A stretch of DNA of 64,000 nucleotides, taken from the NCBI GenBank assembly GCA_900660155.1, contig CABFPE010000185.1:926613-990612 (forward strand). Direction: 5' to 3'. This document shows, piece after piece, positions 24,131 to 36,179 of the stretch. The notes under the pieces are model-generated. The model worked only from the letters and a program-made list of their open reading frames with translations, had not been told where the DNA came from and did no database searches. The translations under genes and the position numbers were made by a program. The stretch's first letter is position 1. Every line of letters starts with the position of its first letter. Origin of the DNA: Hofstenia miamia (taxonomy: Eukaryota > Xenacoelomorpha > Acoela > Hofsteniidae).

Positions 24131-27100
24131 GGTGAAGCAGTAGAAAATATCAGCACAGATTCACAGCCTCCAGACTGTGAACCAAGCACCAGTAGACTAC
24201 CATTTAGGATGACTCAGCTACATGCCTCCTCAGATACAACCTCAGAACACACTATATGATTGAAAGAGAGAGAAAAGCAGATGTCAAAAATAGATGGGGA
24301 AACATTACACCCCTATTTCATGGGAACATCAAAGATGAGCTATAATGCATTCGCAAAATTATCACTGGAAACAAAGTCCCATATAAGAAAAGTCGCAAGG
24401 ATCGAGGGGAAATTCTTACCAATTGTGCTTGATGCCAACAATAGGCTGAAAGTTAATGTAATTATCAGCTACCCACAGGAAATGAATGAAATGCTAGAAA
24501 GGCCATATATGCGCAGTATGGTGCACGTCGTTTTTGATGACGCATTCACACTAGATACAGCCCAAGCAATAATGGCATATAAAGATAAAATTGCGGAGAT
24601 ACCAGAGATCAACATGGATGCAGATAATCTCACAATTATACACATCCTGAAACAAAAAGAATACATTAAAGCATTAGAAAAGAAAGTAGATGACACAACT
24701 AGGATGGCAAGAGTACAAAATGTCAGAATTGTACTAATAACAATTACAACAGAAAAAGAGATTCCTGACCACCTGGAAATTGCATGTCAGATGGGAGAAA
24801 ATATCTTCCCATGGGAGAAATCAGATAAAAACACAATGATCCCAGAGCTGATATGCCTGGATTTACAAATAGACTATTGGGCGCAGATCTACTGAATCAT
24901 GGTAGACCCGTGTATAGCAATTGATTTGTACAGGCAAACAAAAACTATAGAGCTAACAACAGATATGGAGGGCATTGAAAAAGCAAACACGCTGTTTATA
25001 AAGTGCAGCCTCACACAACGCCAGGAACATCTACAACAGATTCAAACGATTTGGAAAACAATGAAACTACAACAAAAAGTAGAGGAGGGCTGGCCTAAGA
25101 TAAGAATTGACGCACCATCTAGAAAGTTCCACAAATCAATTGAAGTAGCATTAACGGAAGTAAATCAAGCCTATGAACTGAGCACAAAGAAAGATTTTAA
25201 ACAAATGATATTTGAGGAAAAGAATGCACCAGAGATACATTACAGAACCACAGCATGGATATTAGCTATATTTACAACAGAAGAAGTAGAATTAAAACTG
25301 CTGATCTCACGACAAACCTGGCACAGATTAACAAAGGCAAAAAGATATGAAATTGCGATATCCCTGATCAACACACAAACAAAAAACTGGCTGTTAAAGG
25401 GACATACCGGAAAATTAGAATCACCAAACAGAACAGAAAAACCAGTGCAAGCCATTGAGAAGATACTAAGTAGGATTATTATGCAAGAAAACTTATTGGG
25501 GAAGATATCATCAATAAGCATCACCAACAAAACGGGGATATGCCCCAGTGAAATCACTATATTTGATGAGCTGATGAGAAAATATATGTGGGGAGCAACA
25601 TCTGAGACACAGGTGAAACAGCTTCAAAACCAGCCATGGCTCACAACTAAAAAGATCATAAAAAGAAAACTCATGAGCACAGCAGAAATTCGAAACATAA
25701 TAGCACAGAAAAATGTACAAAACATATTAGATTATGAAATGAGGCACTACAAAAAAGACAGTCCACAATGCACATTTACTAAGATCCTCAGAAGCACGGA
25801 AATGATGAAAAGAGGAGGAATTACAGAACCAGTAGAGGTGTGTGAAATGGTCACAAAGTCCCAAGCAGAAATGCTGGAAGAAGAAAAATTATTAACATCA
25901 TCTAGATTATTGCTATCTCCCAAAACACAACAAACCATCAACAGAATTAATATAGAAAAGTGGGGAGAAATCAGCCCAGCCAAGACAATCAAGTGGATTG
26001 ATACAGATGATGAGTGTTTCTTGGTCAAAATCAAAGTAACAAAAGAATCTAAAGATATAAGAGAAAGAAACTTCCAGTGTATCCGAGAACAACAAACTGT
26101 AGCAATGATGAAACTTATGTTTACTGAAGCTTTCACATGAACAGAACTGGAGGAACTACTATGACCATATAATCAACTTGCCATTGATGTGGAATGTATT
26201 ACCACAAGAGTAGAGCTAACAGAAGAACTACGTTTAAAGTTGAGTCAAAAGGGACTAACGCAGGCATTCTGGGATACAATTCCTGAAGCGAAAATGAACT
26301 ACCCTGCTACCATAGGGTTAGCTACAGTGCTGACCACAGAAGGCACGTACTGGCACATAGAATGAGAGATTGAAACAAAACTCCTCATATGTACACTGCC
26401 AGAGACCATTGCAGTACCCATGGTCCTACCATGTTGGAGAATACCCAAGGATGTCAAGGTTGTGAAAACTTTCTTACATGAGTATAAATCGTATGTGAAC
26501 ACTGAAAAGAAAGCAAAAGCCATAGCCAACAGAGAAGATTACAAAAAGTCGAAAGCAATATTGTTACAACAGAACAACAAGGAACGAGTCTACATCAAGG
26601 GCACAATATCACTGGATCAACTGTACACACAGGGAAAACCTATAAATGTACAATTACAAGACTTGAGAAATGAAATTGAAGAAAGAAATCCAAGAGCTAT
26701 AATGTTATTCTCAGGAGTGAATGATATAGTTTGGACTGACATATGGGAGAAAAGATATCAATACTACGATGTCACCAAACGGGTCGAAATAGTTACCATG
26801 ATGCGACTAAACAAGAATGACCCCAATACCATTACAGAGGAAGAAGTCAGGAACAACATTAGCTTCTTCTACAAGGATGTGGCGAACACTCAAAGTTTAA
26901 GAAAAGTTTTTACTTTCTTTTACCCTGATAACAAGATAAGGAAAGATTTAGCACACACAAGTAGAGCCAATGCACAGATGACTCTTATGATCAGCATTAA
27001 GGGTATTCAGTTATATCAAAAATATTATGACATCTTCTCACAGAAGATCAATGAGTTAAGAGAGTTAACACCTATAGCAGAAGATATTAGAGAAACCCAG

Positions 27101-27220
27101 TTCTTAAGATATGCAAACATTACAACCACAGAAAGAGAAGCAGTGCTAAAAATGACATGGTCCAATCAACAGGTGGAAATGATAATTCAAAAAGCAGACA
27201 CTCTGGTGCATGGAGAATGA
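24040..27220 (+). mobile_element. ORF3 region of family A: unknown protein after integrase
   Basis: About 1,000 codons of largely open sequence in the envelope position. The protein is hydrophilic and rich in Lys, Glu, Ile and Thr, and includes phrases such as GETLHPYFMGT, LPIVLDANNRLKVNVI, GENIFPWEKS, VDPCIAIDLY, NKTGICPSEI and RKYMWGA. I see no signal peptide, no transmembrane span and no cleavage site of envelope type, and recognise no domain. Homologous regions occur at 45185-47150 (+), 34176-35595 (-) and 28223-28983 (-). The predicted site of action is cytoplasmic, by absence of secretion signals. Part of a broken element. Confidence 0.75.
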
Positions 27221-27254
27221 GCTGTGCTAAAAATAACGCAAGCTGAGGGGGGCG

Positions 27255-28222
27255 CGTAGCATCATCCAACAATAAAACAGAAACAAGCTGCAAAATGTTG
27301 CAGAAGAACTAAGATTGAAAAAAAAAAGTGATTAAAAATATTAGGATTAAATCAAGTGTAATTATTTCAGTTTGATTTTGTATATTGCAACCAAGAAAAT
27401 AACATGTGTCAAAAAAGAGATAATTGTACCTTTTGTTAAAAAATTTTAAATCAACAGGTACTTCTCTTCAAATTACTATAAATACAATTAAAACTATTGT
27501 AAGCATTGATAAAGAATTTTACTTCAAATTCTATTTATTTCATCTTATTAATGCTTTGATTATTAATATGATGTTGAGCTAATCAAGCAGTGCTTAGTAG
27601 TGGTCTGGATCCATCACAGGGAATGATTCAAGGGTCTCTGTGCCAGATCACAAAAGTGCACTTAGGTTAGGTGTAGGGGTTTTCTCTCGATTAGCTGACT
27701 AGCATTTCTAACTACATGTATTAGATAATTAACCTTCAACAAAAGGTTGGATAGCCAAACCTTAGGGATCATATTAATATATTTTCAGATCTAAATTAGG
27801 TGACCTATAATCGACTGATAATGGCCTTACATGTAGTAATTATAAATGTAAGTTAGGAAGTTGTTTGATATTTGTTTATTCAATAAAGCCAATATATTTT
27901 GGTAATGGCTACATGTAATATTGAATGAACAACTAGTGACAGTCTGGTTGCAAGTAGAGATAACACTTTCACACAATAGAGATTAAGTCAAGTTGTGTCA
28001 TGCCTTGAGTAAACACTGAGCTAATGTATGTAAACACATAAACTATCTTGATTAAGCTGAGAAGTGGCACTCAGGCATTGGAAGGAATGGTGAAATTGGA
28101 TGTGGAGATCTGCTTTGGGCAGACGCCCACTGGAAGATCAATGCAGAGGTTACCACTTTGGTTCATCACCTAAAAAGTGAATAGTTAATTGTGGTTAAGT
28201 AATGTAATAGAAGAAACTAAGC
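27255..28222 (+). repeat. LTR of family A, incomplete inner copy
   Basis: Nearly identical (about 1% different by eye) to 29245-30210, preceded by a purine-rich tract GAGGGGGGCG. It stops at a junction with an inverted ORF3 piece. Confidence 0.88.
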
Positions 28223-28983
28223 ATGATTTGGTAAATTTGCGCCCAATAGTCTATTTGTAAATCCAGGCATATCAGTTCTGGAATCATTGTGTTTGTATCT
28301 GATTTCTGCCATGGGAAGATATTTCCCCCAGCTGGCATGCAATTTCCAGGTGGTCAGGAATCTCTTCTTGCATTGTAATTGTTATTAGTACAATTCTAAC
28401 ATTTTGTATTTGTGCCATCCTAGTTGTGTCATCCACATTCTTTTGTAACGCTTTTTGTTTCATGATGTGTATAATTGTGAGATTATCTGCATCCATATTG
28501 ATCTCTGTTATCTCCGCAATTTTATCTTTATATGCCATTATTGCTTGGGCTGTATCTAGTGTGAATGCGTCATTGAAAACAATGTGCACCATACTGCGCA
28601 TATATGGCCTTTCTAGCATTTCATTCATCTCCTGGGGGTAGCTGATAATTACATTAAATTTCAGCCTATTGTTGGCATCAAGCACAATTGGTAAGAATTT
28701 CCCCTCGATCCTTGCAACTTTTCTTATGTGGGACTTTGTTTCTGGCGATAATTTTGCAAATGCATTATAGCACATCTTTGATGTTCCCATGAAATAGGGG
28801 TGTAATGTTTCCCCATCTATTTTTGACATCTGCTTTTCTCTCTCTTTTGATCTTAAAGTGCGTTCTGAAGATGTATTTGAGGAGGTGTGTAGCTGGGTCA
28901 TCCTAAATGAAAGAGTACTGGTGCTTGGTTCACAGTCCGGAGGCTGTGAATCTGTGCTGATATTTTCTACTGCTTCGCCCTTG
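28223..28983 (-). mobile_element. Inverted ORF3 piece of family A
   Basis: Reverse complement of the 24140-24900 region with a few percent differences, ending at an N at 28984. It sits between two LTR copies in the wrong orientation, so it comes from another copy or from a misjoined contig. Confidence 0.85.
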
Positions 28984-28984
28984 N

Positions 28985-29244
28985 CATTAAGGGTATTCAG
29001 TTATATCAAAAATATTATGACATCTTCTCACAGAAGATCAATGAGTTAAGAGAGTTAACACCTATAGCAGAAGATATTAGAGAAACCCAGTTCTTAAGAT
29101 ATGCAAACATTACAACCACAGAAAGAGAAGCAGTGCTAAAAATGACATGGTCCAATCAACAGGTGGAAATGATAATTCAAAAAGCAGACACTCTGGTGCA
29201 TGGAGAATGAGCTGTGCTAAAAATAACGCAAGCTGAGGGGGGCG
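28985..29244 (+). mobile_element. Repeated ORF3 end and polypurine tract of family A
   Basis: Restarts at the position equivalent to 26995 and is nearly identical to 26995-27254. The GAGGGGGGCG tract just before the LTR is a typical plus-strand primer. Confidence 0.85.
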
Positions 29245-30298
29245 CGTAGCATCATCCAACAATAAAACAGAAACAAGCTGCAAAATGTTGCAGAAGAACT
29301 AAGATTGAAAAAAAAAAGTGATTAAAAATACTAGGATTAAATCAAGTGTAATTATTTCAGTTTGATTTTGTATATTGCAACCAAGAAAATAACATGTGTC
29401 AAAAAAGAGATAATTGTACTGTTGATAAAACATTTTAAATCAACAGGTACTTCTCTTCAAATTACTATAAATACAATTAAAACTATTGTAAGCATTGATA
29501 AAGAATTTTACTTCAAATTCTATTTATTTCATCTTATTAATGCTTTGATTATTAATATGATGTTGAGCTAATCAAGCAGTGCTTAGTAGTGGTCTGGATC
29601 CATCACAGGGAATGATTCAAGGGTCTCTGTGCCAGATCACAAAAGTGCACTTAGGTTAGGTGTAGGGGTTTTCTCTCGATTAGCTGACTAGCATTTCTAA
29701 CTACATGTATTAGATAATTAACCTTCAACAAAAGGTTGGATAGCCAAACCTTAGGGATCATATTAATATATTTTCAGATCTAAATTAGGTGACTTATAAT
29801 CGACTGATAATGGCCTTACATGTAGTAATTATAAATGTAAGTTAGGAAGTTGTTTGATATTTGTTTATTCAATAAAGCCAATATATTTTGGTAATGGCTA
29901 CATGTAATATTGAATGAACAACTAGTGACAGTCTGGTTGCAAGTAGAGATAACACTTTCACACAATAGAGATTAAGTCAAGTTGTGTCATGCCTTGAGTA
30001 AACACTGAGCTAATGTATGTAACACATAAACTATCTTGATTGAGCTGAGAAGTGGCACTCAAGCATTGGAAGGAATGGTGAAATTGGATGTGGAGATCTG
30101 CTTTGGGCAGATGCCCACTGAAAGATCGAAGCAGAGGTTACCACTTTAGTTCATCACCTAAAAAGTGAATGGTTAATTGTGATTACATAATGTAATCAGT
30201 AACAGTAACATCTAGTAAATCCTTACCTGCAATAACACAGTCAACATTACAAGGTAACAGTGAATCAACAGTGATAAAGCCTGGTAGAGGATGTTACA
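29245..30298 (+). repeat. 3' LTR of family A
   Basis: 1054 bp ending GGATGTTACA, followed by ATTG, which equals the four bases before the 5' LTR at 14256-14259. Confidence 0.92.
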
Positions 30299-30302
30299 AT
30301 TG

Positions 30303-30927
30303 TAATCAACAGTTAATCATTAATATATATTTGTTATTTATTTTGCAAACTTTATAATGTATTCCTGATAGATTTCCCAATCAAATATGGGTGCAGCATA
30401 CTGTAATGTTACTCAGGAAACAATTAAGGAACAAGTGTACTTTTTAATTCCCAACCTTTTTAAGTCTACATTGTTTCAATAAAATTTGCTTGGGAAAATG
30501 AGCAGTGATTTTGCATTTGTAAACAAGAAGAAAGTAATAATTCTCTTTTATATAAGCATGAGATAAAAACATGTTGAGTTTATTATTATAATAAATTTAG
30601 TTTAGTTTCATGTTAGTGTTATCTTGCTTCACTTTTTCACTTTCATTACAATAAAGCTAGGCTCCAATAATAATTTGGGAATCTTGAATCTGGAGACAAC
30701 TCATTGTTTCTAGTTTTAAGCTTCCTCAATTTTGATCACATTAAGTTATGACTACATGTTTAGTTAGTTAATATAAGCTTGTTTCATTTCAACTTATTTA
30801 TAGAAAACAAATAACTAATTACACTGCAGTTAAATCATGTCTGCTGGCTTGCATGAATGTATGGAGTCATTTAGTTTGTTGTTGGATCTTCAGTGCATCT
30901 TAAGCACAAATAATTGAGGATTTCAGA
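30303..30927 (+). mobile_element. Possible LTR of another Gypsy copy
   Basis: Ends GAGGATTTCA two bases before a tRNA-Arg-type primer site (TGGTGACTGTGAG, 30928-30940), by analogy with GGATGTTACA/TGGCGACTG in family A. It holds an AATAAA-like signal, but no matching second LTR was found. The left border is unknown because family A is inserted at 30298. Confidence 0.35.
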
Positions 30928-33419
30928 TGGTGACTGTGAGAAGCAATGAACAGTGGATGAGAGACTAATTATTTAATCATCTACACTGGAAGGTAAATGG
31001 ATAAATTCAAACTCTCTCTCTGACATTGACAGAGTGAAAATATAAAGTCACTCTAGTTGAACAAAATGCAAACAGATATGTCTTTTCATAATCATCTAAC
31101 ATTTAAAAGATGAAACTTATTTCAACATGCAGTATATAGTACAAACCTAAAAAATGCACAACTACAGGAAGCATAATTGTAAACACAAGAATTGACTAAG
31201 GCAGTCAAAAACTCCCACATCACAAAAACATATCTAGGAAATGCCAAATATCTGAACCAGTGTACTATATACTTGCAACCTTGATTGTTACTAGCTGCTT
31301 ACTTAATGATATATTTAGCATTATCAAATTATATTGGCTTTACTTAATTAGATAGATATCTAGCAGCTTCCTACCCTACATGTAATAATCAATATATGCT
31401 AGGTCACATTATTGGTTACATTATAGTAATTAATTTAGATCTAAAATAATATAGATATAAATTCCTAAGTCTGGCTTACCAGCCTTATTTCAAATTAATT
31501 ATCATTAATACATGTTAAGAAAGTGAGTGATATTTAGCTAAACAGAAATAAAAACTCCTAATTGTACACCTAACATAAGCATAGGTTCATGGCTCAGCAC
31601 AAGGAACCTAGAATCATTCCCATGATGGGATCCTAACCAATACTGAACACCAACCATTTAGCTGAACATTGTATTTGATAATCAAACTGTAATAAGAAAA
31701 CAAGTATAAGATTTCTGAAGAAATTCTTTATCTATCATTACAATGAATTTTTCTCTATTTATAGTTAATTTGAAAAAGTACCTGTTGATTTCAAATTTTA
31801 AATTGTTCATCTGCCAATATGGCTAAAAATAATTAAAGAGACTTTGCCTCCTTTGTTTTGCCAGTAGGATCAACAGATACTAATTATAATCAATTGCACT
31901 GATATTTCTGGGTTGCATAATACAAACTAATCTAAGTTGATAATAAAGTTTTATAATATATTTTTAATCACATTTTAAATTTGATCTTAGTTTTCTTCCA
32001 ATGACTATCTATTATTAGCAGCTTGATTTGTTGATGATGCTACAATATGAACTCTTTTTGCACATCTGTAAGGACTGCCAGACAAACTGAGGCAAGCATT
32101 TGAGCTGAAATAAAAAACTTGAGAATGACATAAAGGATTACTGCAGTTAAAACAGAAACATTGGATTAAAAAACTGAAGACAAGAAAACCACAAGAGCAA
32201 AAAATAAAATTGAAGGCTAAAGATAGCACTCTAAAAGACTTGGGAAAACAGACACACAATGCCACAAATGTGATTTGAAGGGCCACCAAAAGATTGAAGG
32301 TTGCAGACAGATAAACCTGATATATAACAGAGAATATTTCTGTGACAAAGATGATCTATCTAATCTAGAGTAACTGGAAATGTCCATGGGAGCAAAAGAT
32401 CAGTTAAGCTAAAAGGAGTGCTGCCTCCTACAAACTGAGCACTAGTCATGGCATTGACAAACCTTTTGGAAGCCAATATAAGACCTGTAAAAGTATTAAA
32501 GGTTTTTGTTGATAAGAGCACTGCAATATCAGTGACCATAGATGAGTGCACAAACCAATTATGTTACCAAAGAAAGTCATTGGGGAAAGCTAGGCACAGA
32601 CTCATCAATGCATCATTAAACTATATTGGCAATAAAGGATGTTTAGAATAAGTAAATCTAAAATTTCAGACACATTCTTTTTACACACATTATCAGTGAA
32701 CAATACACTTAGAAATTCACTGCCATAAATGTAATTTTGGGAATTGATTTCATGAAAAGCCACAACTGTATAATAGATTTTCAAGAACTAAGCCATTAAA
32801 GTCCAGGAAGAAGTTTTATCAAAATCCAGTGAGATCAAACCTGAAGAGACAGTCCATTTCAAACTTAAAGGAAGAATGCAACTGCTCCTGAACCAATGAA
32901 AATACAATGAAATTGAGATGAAAGCCATAGACAAAGACAACATAATGATATATGATCAGATAGGGATAAGCATAAATAGAGCAACAATATCATGAGTTTA
33001 TGCCTTATAAATGATGGATTTAGCAGAGTACTGATTATGAATTGCACAAACAGAATTGTAAACAAAACACAATAATAATATTGGGAACAGCAACACAGGT
33101 TGAGAGGAAGAAAACTTTCAGGAGCACAAATGCAATTGCAATAGATGAAGAGAACTGATCAGGGAAAACTCCAATAAAAAATGATGAGGAGTATCAACAA
33201 ATAAGAAATCTCTTCAACAAGCATCATGAATATTCAATTTCAGAGAAATCAGTGTGGGAGAGGCAGTGGGAAAGACCCACAAAATTGTAACAACAATAGA
33301 CACCCAAATTTGATTACCAGTAGAGTAAGTGCTAGAACATATGAAGGAGTAGTAAAACAAAATAAGATGAGAGCTATTGGACTATGACATCATACAACCC
33401 AGTGAAAGACCATATGTAG
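30928..33419 (+). mobile_element. Gypsy fragment: primer site, gag end, protease, start of RT
   Basis: A primer-site-like TGGTGACTGTGAG is followed, after an antisense LTR piece, by a zinc-knuckle region (about 32260-32320), a protease region (about 32440-32790) and a segment like the start of RT (EISVGEAVGKTHKIV, about 33245-33290). It is more diverged from family A than the third copy is, so older. Broken, with many breaks. It ends where the family B LTR begins. Confidence 0.65.
31262..32044 (-). repeat. Antisense LTR fragment, relative of family A
   Basis: Its reverse complement begins TGTAGCATCATC and follows the family A LTR in order (GTATCTGTTGAT, ATCAACAGGTACTTTTTC, ACTATAAATAGAG, TAGATCTAAATTAATTA, TTAGGTGTA). 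It fades after the AGCTAGTAACA equivalent. Diverged, so older than the family A insertion. Confidence 0.75.
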
Positions 33420-34255
33420 TGTAGAATCATGAGGGAGCTCTGGTTACTCTAGTGGTACTGGGTAACTCAAGAGTTGAGATCCAAGGTTGCAAAGTCTACC
33501 ATAGCAGTGAGTGCCCCACATTTCAACAGAACCATTACATTGGTGGTTCACTGATTTTGCTTAACAAATAAAGAAATTCCATTCCAAAAAGAACTCAAGC
33601 AGTGACCAATTCACATGGCATCATGCAAATTGTGTGTCTCAAGTATTAATTTCTAGCTCAATAAACAATTTATCTCAGAGTTACTAATTTCTAGCTCAAT
33701 AAACAATTTATCTCAGAGTTCCCTTATCTCAGCTCATGTAAATAAATAATAAATAACAGGCACATAATTGCTGTGCAATCATGTTTGCCAATGGCATAGT
33801 ATATTTGCAAGGTGTTAGATTAAGTGCATGTATGAACAGATTGAATAAAAGATGGTATTCCCTACATGTAACCATAACCTAAAGCAGCCATGATTTAGGC
33901 TGTCACCATTAAAGACCTGGTGCAGTTTCCTCCCAAATTGTTGCTGGATCTTAATAACAGTTATCATTAACTAATCTTTGATCAATGAAATCTAAAGGGG
34001 TTAGTAGATAAATAATTGCAAAGATCAAAAACAGTAGAAGGAAGCTGAATTTATTGTGTGCTTTGCTACATTGACTCAGATATTTATTACAAAAATCTGT
34101 AACTTATTACCTGACTTGTTTACAATTTCAAAGCACAGTTTCCCTTGTAAAGTTAAATGAGCAATCACATGCAATTTAAATCAAGGAGACAAAAACTAAC
34201 ACTATCATATTAACTCCACTCAAAATTCCAAAATCAATTAAAAGAAATTGATACA
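33420..34255 (-). repeat. 3' LTR of family B
   Basis: 836 bp. In + view it starts TGTAGAATCATGAGGGAGCTC-like sequence and ends TTGATACA; on the element strand it runs TGTATCAA to ATTCTACA. The ORF3 frame runs a short way into it. Confidence 0.88.
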
Positions 34256-35595
34256 ATCTCTCACAAAAGCAAAGGCCTTGCAGTGCTATCATAAGTCTCA
34301 TAAGCACATCTGTGTCTAAGGTGTGGGCATCTTCTGGGCTAATCCTGGTGTTTGTATAAAAATGGATGAATACCTCTTGTAGTGATCCCATGTGTGTCAT
34401 GTGATCCATGAAAAGTGAGCAGTACTCATTGACCTGCTGCAACATCATCTCTTCAGAGTCTGTGACCTTGGCTCATAGCATGGTAATAATCTAGATGTGC
34501 TTCATAACATTGTAGTACTGAGTGAGGGTCTCAATGTTATTGATCCACATTAGATCACCAGATGCCTGAAATAATATATGGACACAGGGGTCCAACATCA
34601 CAATCTTGTTGTGCACCTTTGTTAACTGGGTAGAGATCAGTTGTTCCTTCTGAAATATGTATTTAATGGTAAGCTTACCATCAATATACATGTGCTCTGG
34701 GTGACAGCAGCATAACATTAATCTGGTGTTGACAGTAAGGTGATGCATGGATAGTTTCTTACATAGCAGAAGGTTGGTATAAATAAGCTTAGTTATTGAA
34801 AAGATAACAAATTGGTACATGCTGGTGAGACAATAGTAGAGAGTGTAGAGTAGTGTAATATTTTCCATTTTGAAGTGGAGGTTGACAACATCCTCAGGTA
34901 TCTCATCCTGATACTCCTCTTTGACAAACATCTCCAGCTGGATGTTTTCAACCTTTACTAGCCTGTACATGATCCCAATTTTCTCCATTATCTTTGGTTG
35001 ACTGACCTTGCCAACTTGGAAAAAGTAAACAACAAGTAGATTCTCAAAATCAATGTTAAAGCACTCAAATTTTTGGATAGCTTGCTTGTTGTTTAGTAGC
35101 TGGCACAGGTGTTTTACATTAAGGTCTTCATCAAACATAGTGTAGACTGTGCTCTGCCAACATTGTCTCTTTAATCCTCTGTGCATTTTAGAGTCATTGC
35201 ATATAATAGAGTTGACCTTTGGCCTATGCTCTGCATCAATGACAAATGGAATAACATCCACTGAACATGTGAGTTTCTTTGTGTTGTAAATCCAGCATAG
35301 TTTGTTCCTTGTTTTTTCCAACAAGTTGTTGGGCACAAAACTAACTGTTGGGGATTGTGATAAAGTACAAATGTAATGTTTTGTCTCCTACCTTAGAAAT
35401 CTTGCCCTGCTGTTCTTCATTTCTCTGGGACCTAACACTGGTAGAAGCATGTGACAAAGGGCTGGGACTAGAGGGGGTTATCAAGTCAATGTGAGGTGTT
35501 TGTGTGTTAGTACTTAAGTTAGTGCTTAAGTTAGCAAAATGCACTCTGTACTTACTTGACTCCTCAGATTCCTGAGCAGCTATTTGGAGCCCCAA
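34176..35595 (-). mobile_element. ORF3 region of family B
   Basis: Weak but collinear similarity to ORF3 of family A: PFVIDAEHRPKVNSII against PIVLDANNRLKVNVII, YIDGKLTIKYIF against YIKGTISLDQLY, and FYTNTRISPEDAHT against FYPDNKIRKDLAHT. Identity is perhaps 25-30%. A short hydrophobic run near 34780-34860 is absent from family A, so it is not evidence of an envelope. Part of a broken element. Confidence 0.7.
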
Positions 35596-36179
35596 TTAGT
35601 CATCCAAGGTCTGTTTCCAAGGGGCTATTTGGCTCTCCAAGTAGTTGTGGGAATCACACTCCTGAGGGGCTATTTGGCGCCCCAAGTAGTCACGTGGTCT
35701 GCTACTCAAGTTGTCCTATGCCCTTCCTCTCTTGCAGGATATGCTCTCCTCTGCTTGGTGAGGGGTGTCATCTCAACTTTGTTCATCACAGGGGTTGTGT
35801 CTTCACTTCACTCATCTTCTCATGGACAGTTGATTCTCAGTTCCTTTAATTTGATATGGCTTAGTTTCCTAAACATAAAGATTAATTAAGTTCCCAATCT
35901 TGGGTATTTAAGTGATCTAAATACACTTGGCCCCTTACTTTACATTTAGGCAAAATGTGAGTAGCAGTAATGTTGCTACTATTACTGGGATTAGTATCAT
36001 ACTCAACCTCAGAGAGGTTGTCTTCCTCTCACTTGGTAAGTTTAGTATAATTCTCAAGTTCATTCACTCTGTCATCAACAAGTGAGAATTCATTACTAGG
36101 GTTGATGATGACATTACTAATATCGTTAATAGTTCATTAGAGTTATTGGAAGTGGATGACCTTCCTATTATTTAATAAA

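Larger units (their letters stand above)
14260..30298 (+). mobile_element. Ty3/Gypsy LTR retrotransposon family A, composite and broken
   Basis: The outer LTRs begin TGTAGCATCATCC (CG- in the 3' copy) and end GGATGTTACA, and both are flanked by ATTG (14256-14259, 30299-30302), a 4-bp target duplication. Order: LTR, tRNA-Arg-type primer site, gag, protease, RT, RNase H, integrase, a third coding region (ORF3), purine-rich tract, LTR. The interior is repeated around N runs at 21292-21297 and 28984 and includes an inverted ORF3 piece, so the stretch is a mosaic. A single unit would be about 11-12 kb. The two outer LTRs differ by several percent, pointing to a fairly young insertion. It is broken, with on the order of a dozen or more breaks across gag, pol and ORF3. 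Confidence 0.9.

Noticed and set aside
24040-27220. Envelope gene in the third coding region
   Set aside because: No signal peptide, no transmembrane segment, no Cys-rich ectodomain or cleavage motif; strongly hydrophilic.
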